Shown in pieces: positions 5,082 through 5,250 of a DNA stretch of 5,250 nt. Under the pieces are notes generated by a model. That model did not search any database. It had not been told where the DNA came from and saw only the letters and a list, made by a program, of their open reading frames with translations. The position numbers and the translations under genes were made by a program. This DNA is from Streptomyces sp. NRRL F-6131 (GTDB lineage: Bacteria; Actinomycetota; Actinomycetes; Streptomycetales; Streptomycetaceae): NCBI GenBank assembly GCA_000719695.1, contig JOHN01000130.1, positions 1 to 5,250 on the forward strand. The letters run 5' to 3'. Position 1 is the stretch's first letter; each line of letters opens with the position of its first letter.

Positions 5082-5250
5082 TCACCCGCCCCCGGGACCC
5101 TGACCGGCCGCCCACCGCGCCAGCACGGCGAAGTCCGCCCCCGTCAGCCCCACCCGCGGATCCACCCGGTGCAGCAGCGCCGCCCCGCCGTGGTGCGCGC
5201 CCACCCACGCCCGCCCCACCTCCGCCACTCGTCCCCGCACCGTACCCGCC
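5082..5250 (-). CDS. Unrecognised protein, C-terminal 55 residues (truncated by window edge)
   Basis: On the minus strand an open frame enters from the right edge and ends with TGA at 5084-5082. Nearly every codon ends in G or C, as in the sure genes here. The visible end includes VGRAWVGAHHGGAALLHRVD and LTGADFAVLARWAAGQ and closes with a Gly-rich tail. It looks like a soluble, mostly helical C-terminus with no membrane segment. I do not recognise a family, and no catalytic motif can be claimed; the HH pair is only notable. The stop is 129 bp before the ATG of the beta-lactamase-like gene on the same strand. Coding is likely from codon bias, the function unknown. Confidence 0.6.
   Translation of the reverse strand, partial: AGTVRGRVAEVGRAWVGAHHGGAALLHRVDPRVGLTGADFAVLARWAAGQGPGGG

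Noticed and set aside
5020..5208. A 62-codon minus-strand open frame in the right-hand gap
   Set aside because: Gly/Arg-rich product in a frame overlapping the better codon-biased frame that ends at 5082; it also runs through the palindromes of the gap.

Overview
The window is very GC-rich, and the genes it carries have G or C at almost every third codon position. They use GTG as well as ATG starts, purine-rich ribosome binding sites, and Ala/Arg/Gly/Pro-rich proteins. This points to an actinomycete of the Streptomyces/Kitasatospora kind. The assignment rests on composition and gene style, not on a marker gene.

Layout. (1) Left edge, minus strand: the 5' part of a secreted protein with a hydrophobic signal segment ending in an AHA cleavage site, an Ala/Pro/Thr linker, and the beginning of a domain resembling a bulb-type (mannose-binding) lectin. 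Its true start is unclear. (2) 416-1354, plus strand, divergent from it: a secreted trypsin-like serine protease with a full His/Asp/Ser triad. (3) A very strong GC hairpin at 1370-1415. (4) 1437-2519, plus strand: an all-trans polyprenyl diphosphate synthase with both Asp-rich motifs. (5) A 96-bp convergent gap containing a small hairpin and a decaying 14-bp tandem repeat. (6) 2616-3611, minus strand: a cytoplasmic HSL-family alpha/beta hydrolase (esterase). (7) A 114-bp gap with two stacked hairpins, a 9-bp tandem repeat and another strong hairpin touching the hydrolase ribosome binding site. (8) 3726-4952, minus strand: a secreted serine beta-lactamase/DD-peptidase family protein. (9) A regulatory-looking 128-bp gap with two perfect inverted repeats and a helically phased direct repeat. 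(10) Right edge, minus strand: the last 55 codons of a gene I do not recognise.

How the genes fit together. Three products (lectin-like protein, protease, beta-lactamase-like protein) carry secretion signals and would act outside the cell, one of them possibly on cell-wall peptides. The synthase and the esterase look cytoplasmic and face each other across the convergent gap. No terpene cyclase, phytoene synthase, prenyltransferase or transporter is visible, so the synthase cannot be placed in a pathway from this window. I see no mobile element, tRNA, rRNA or CRISPR. I find no convincing evidence of a new multi-gene system. The most useful leads are the non-coding elements around the gene junctions, unusual residues near the active sites of the synthase and the esterase, and the start problem of the lectin-like gene.
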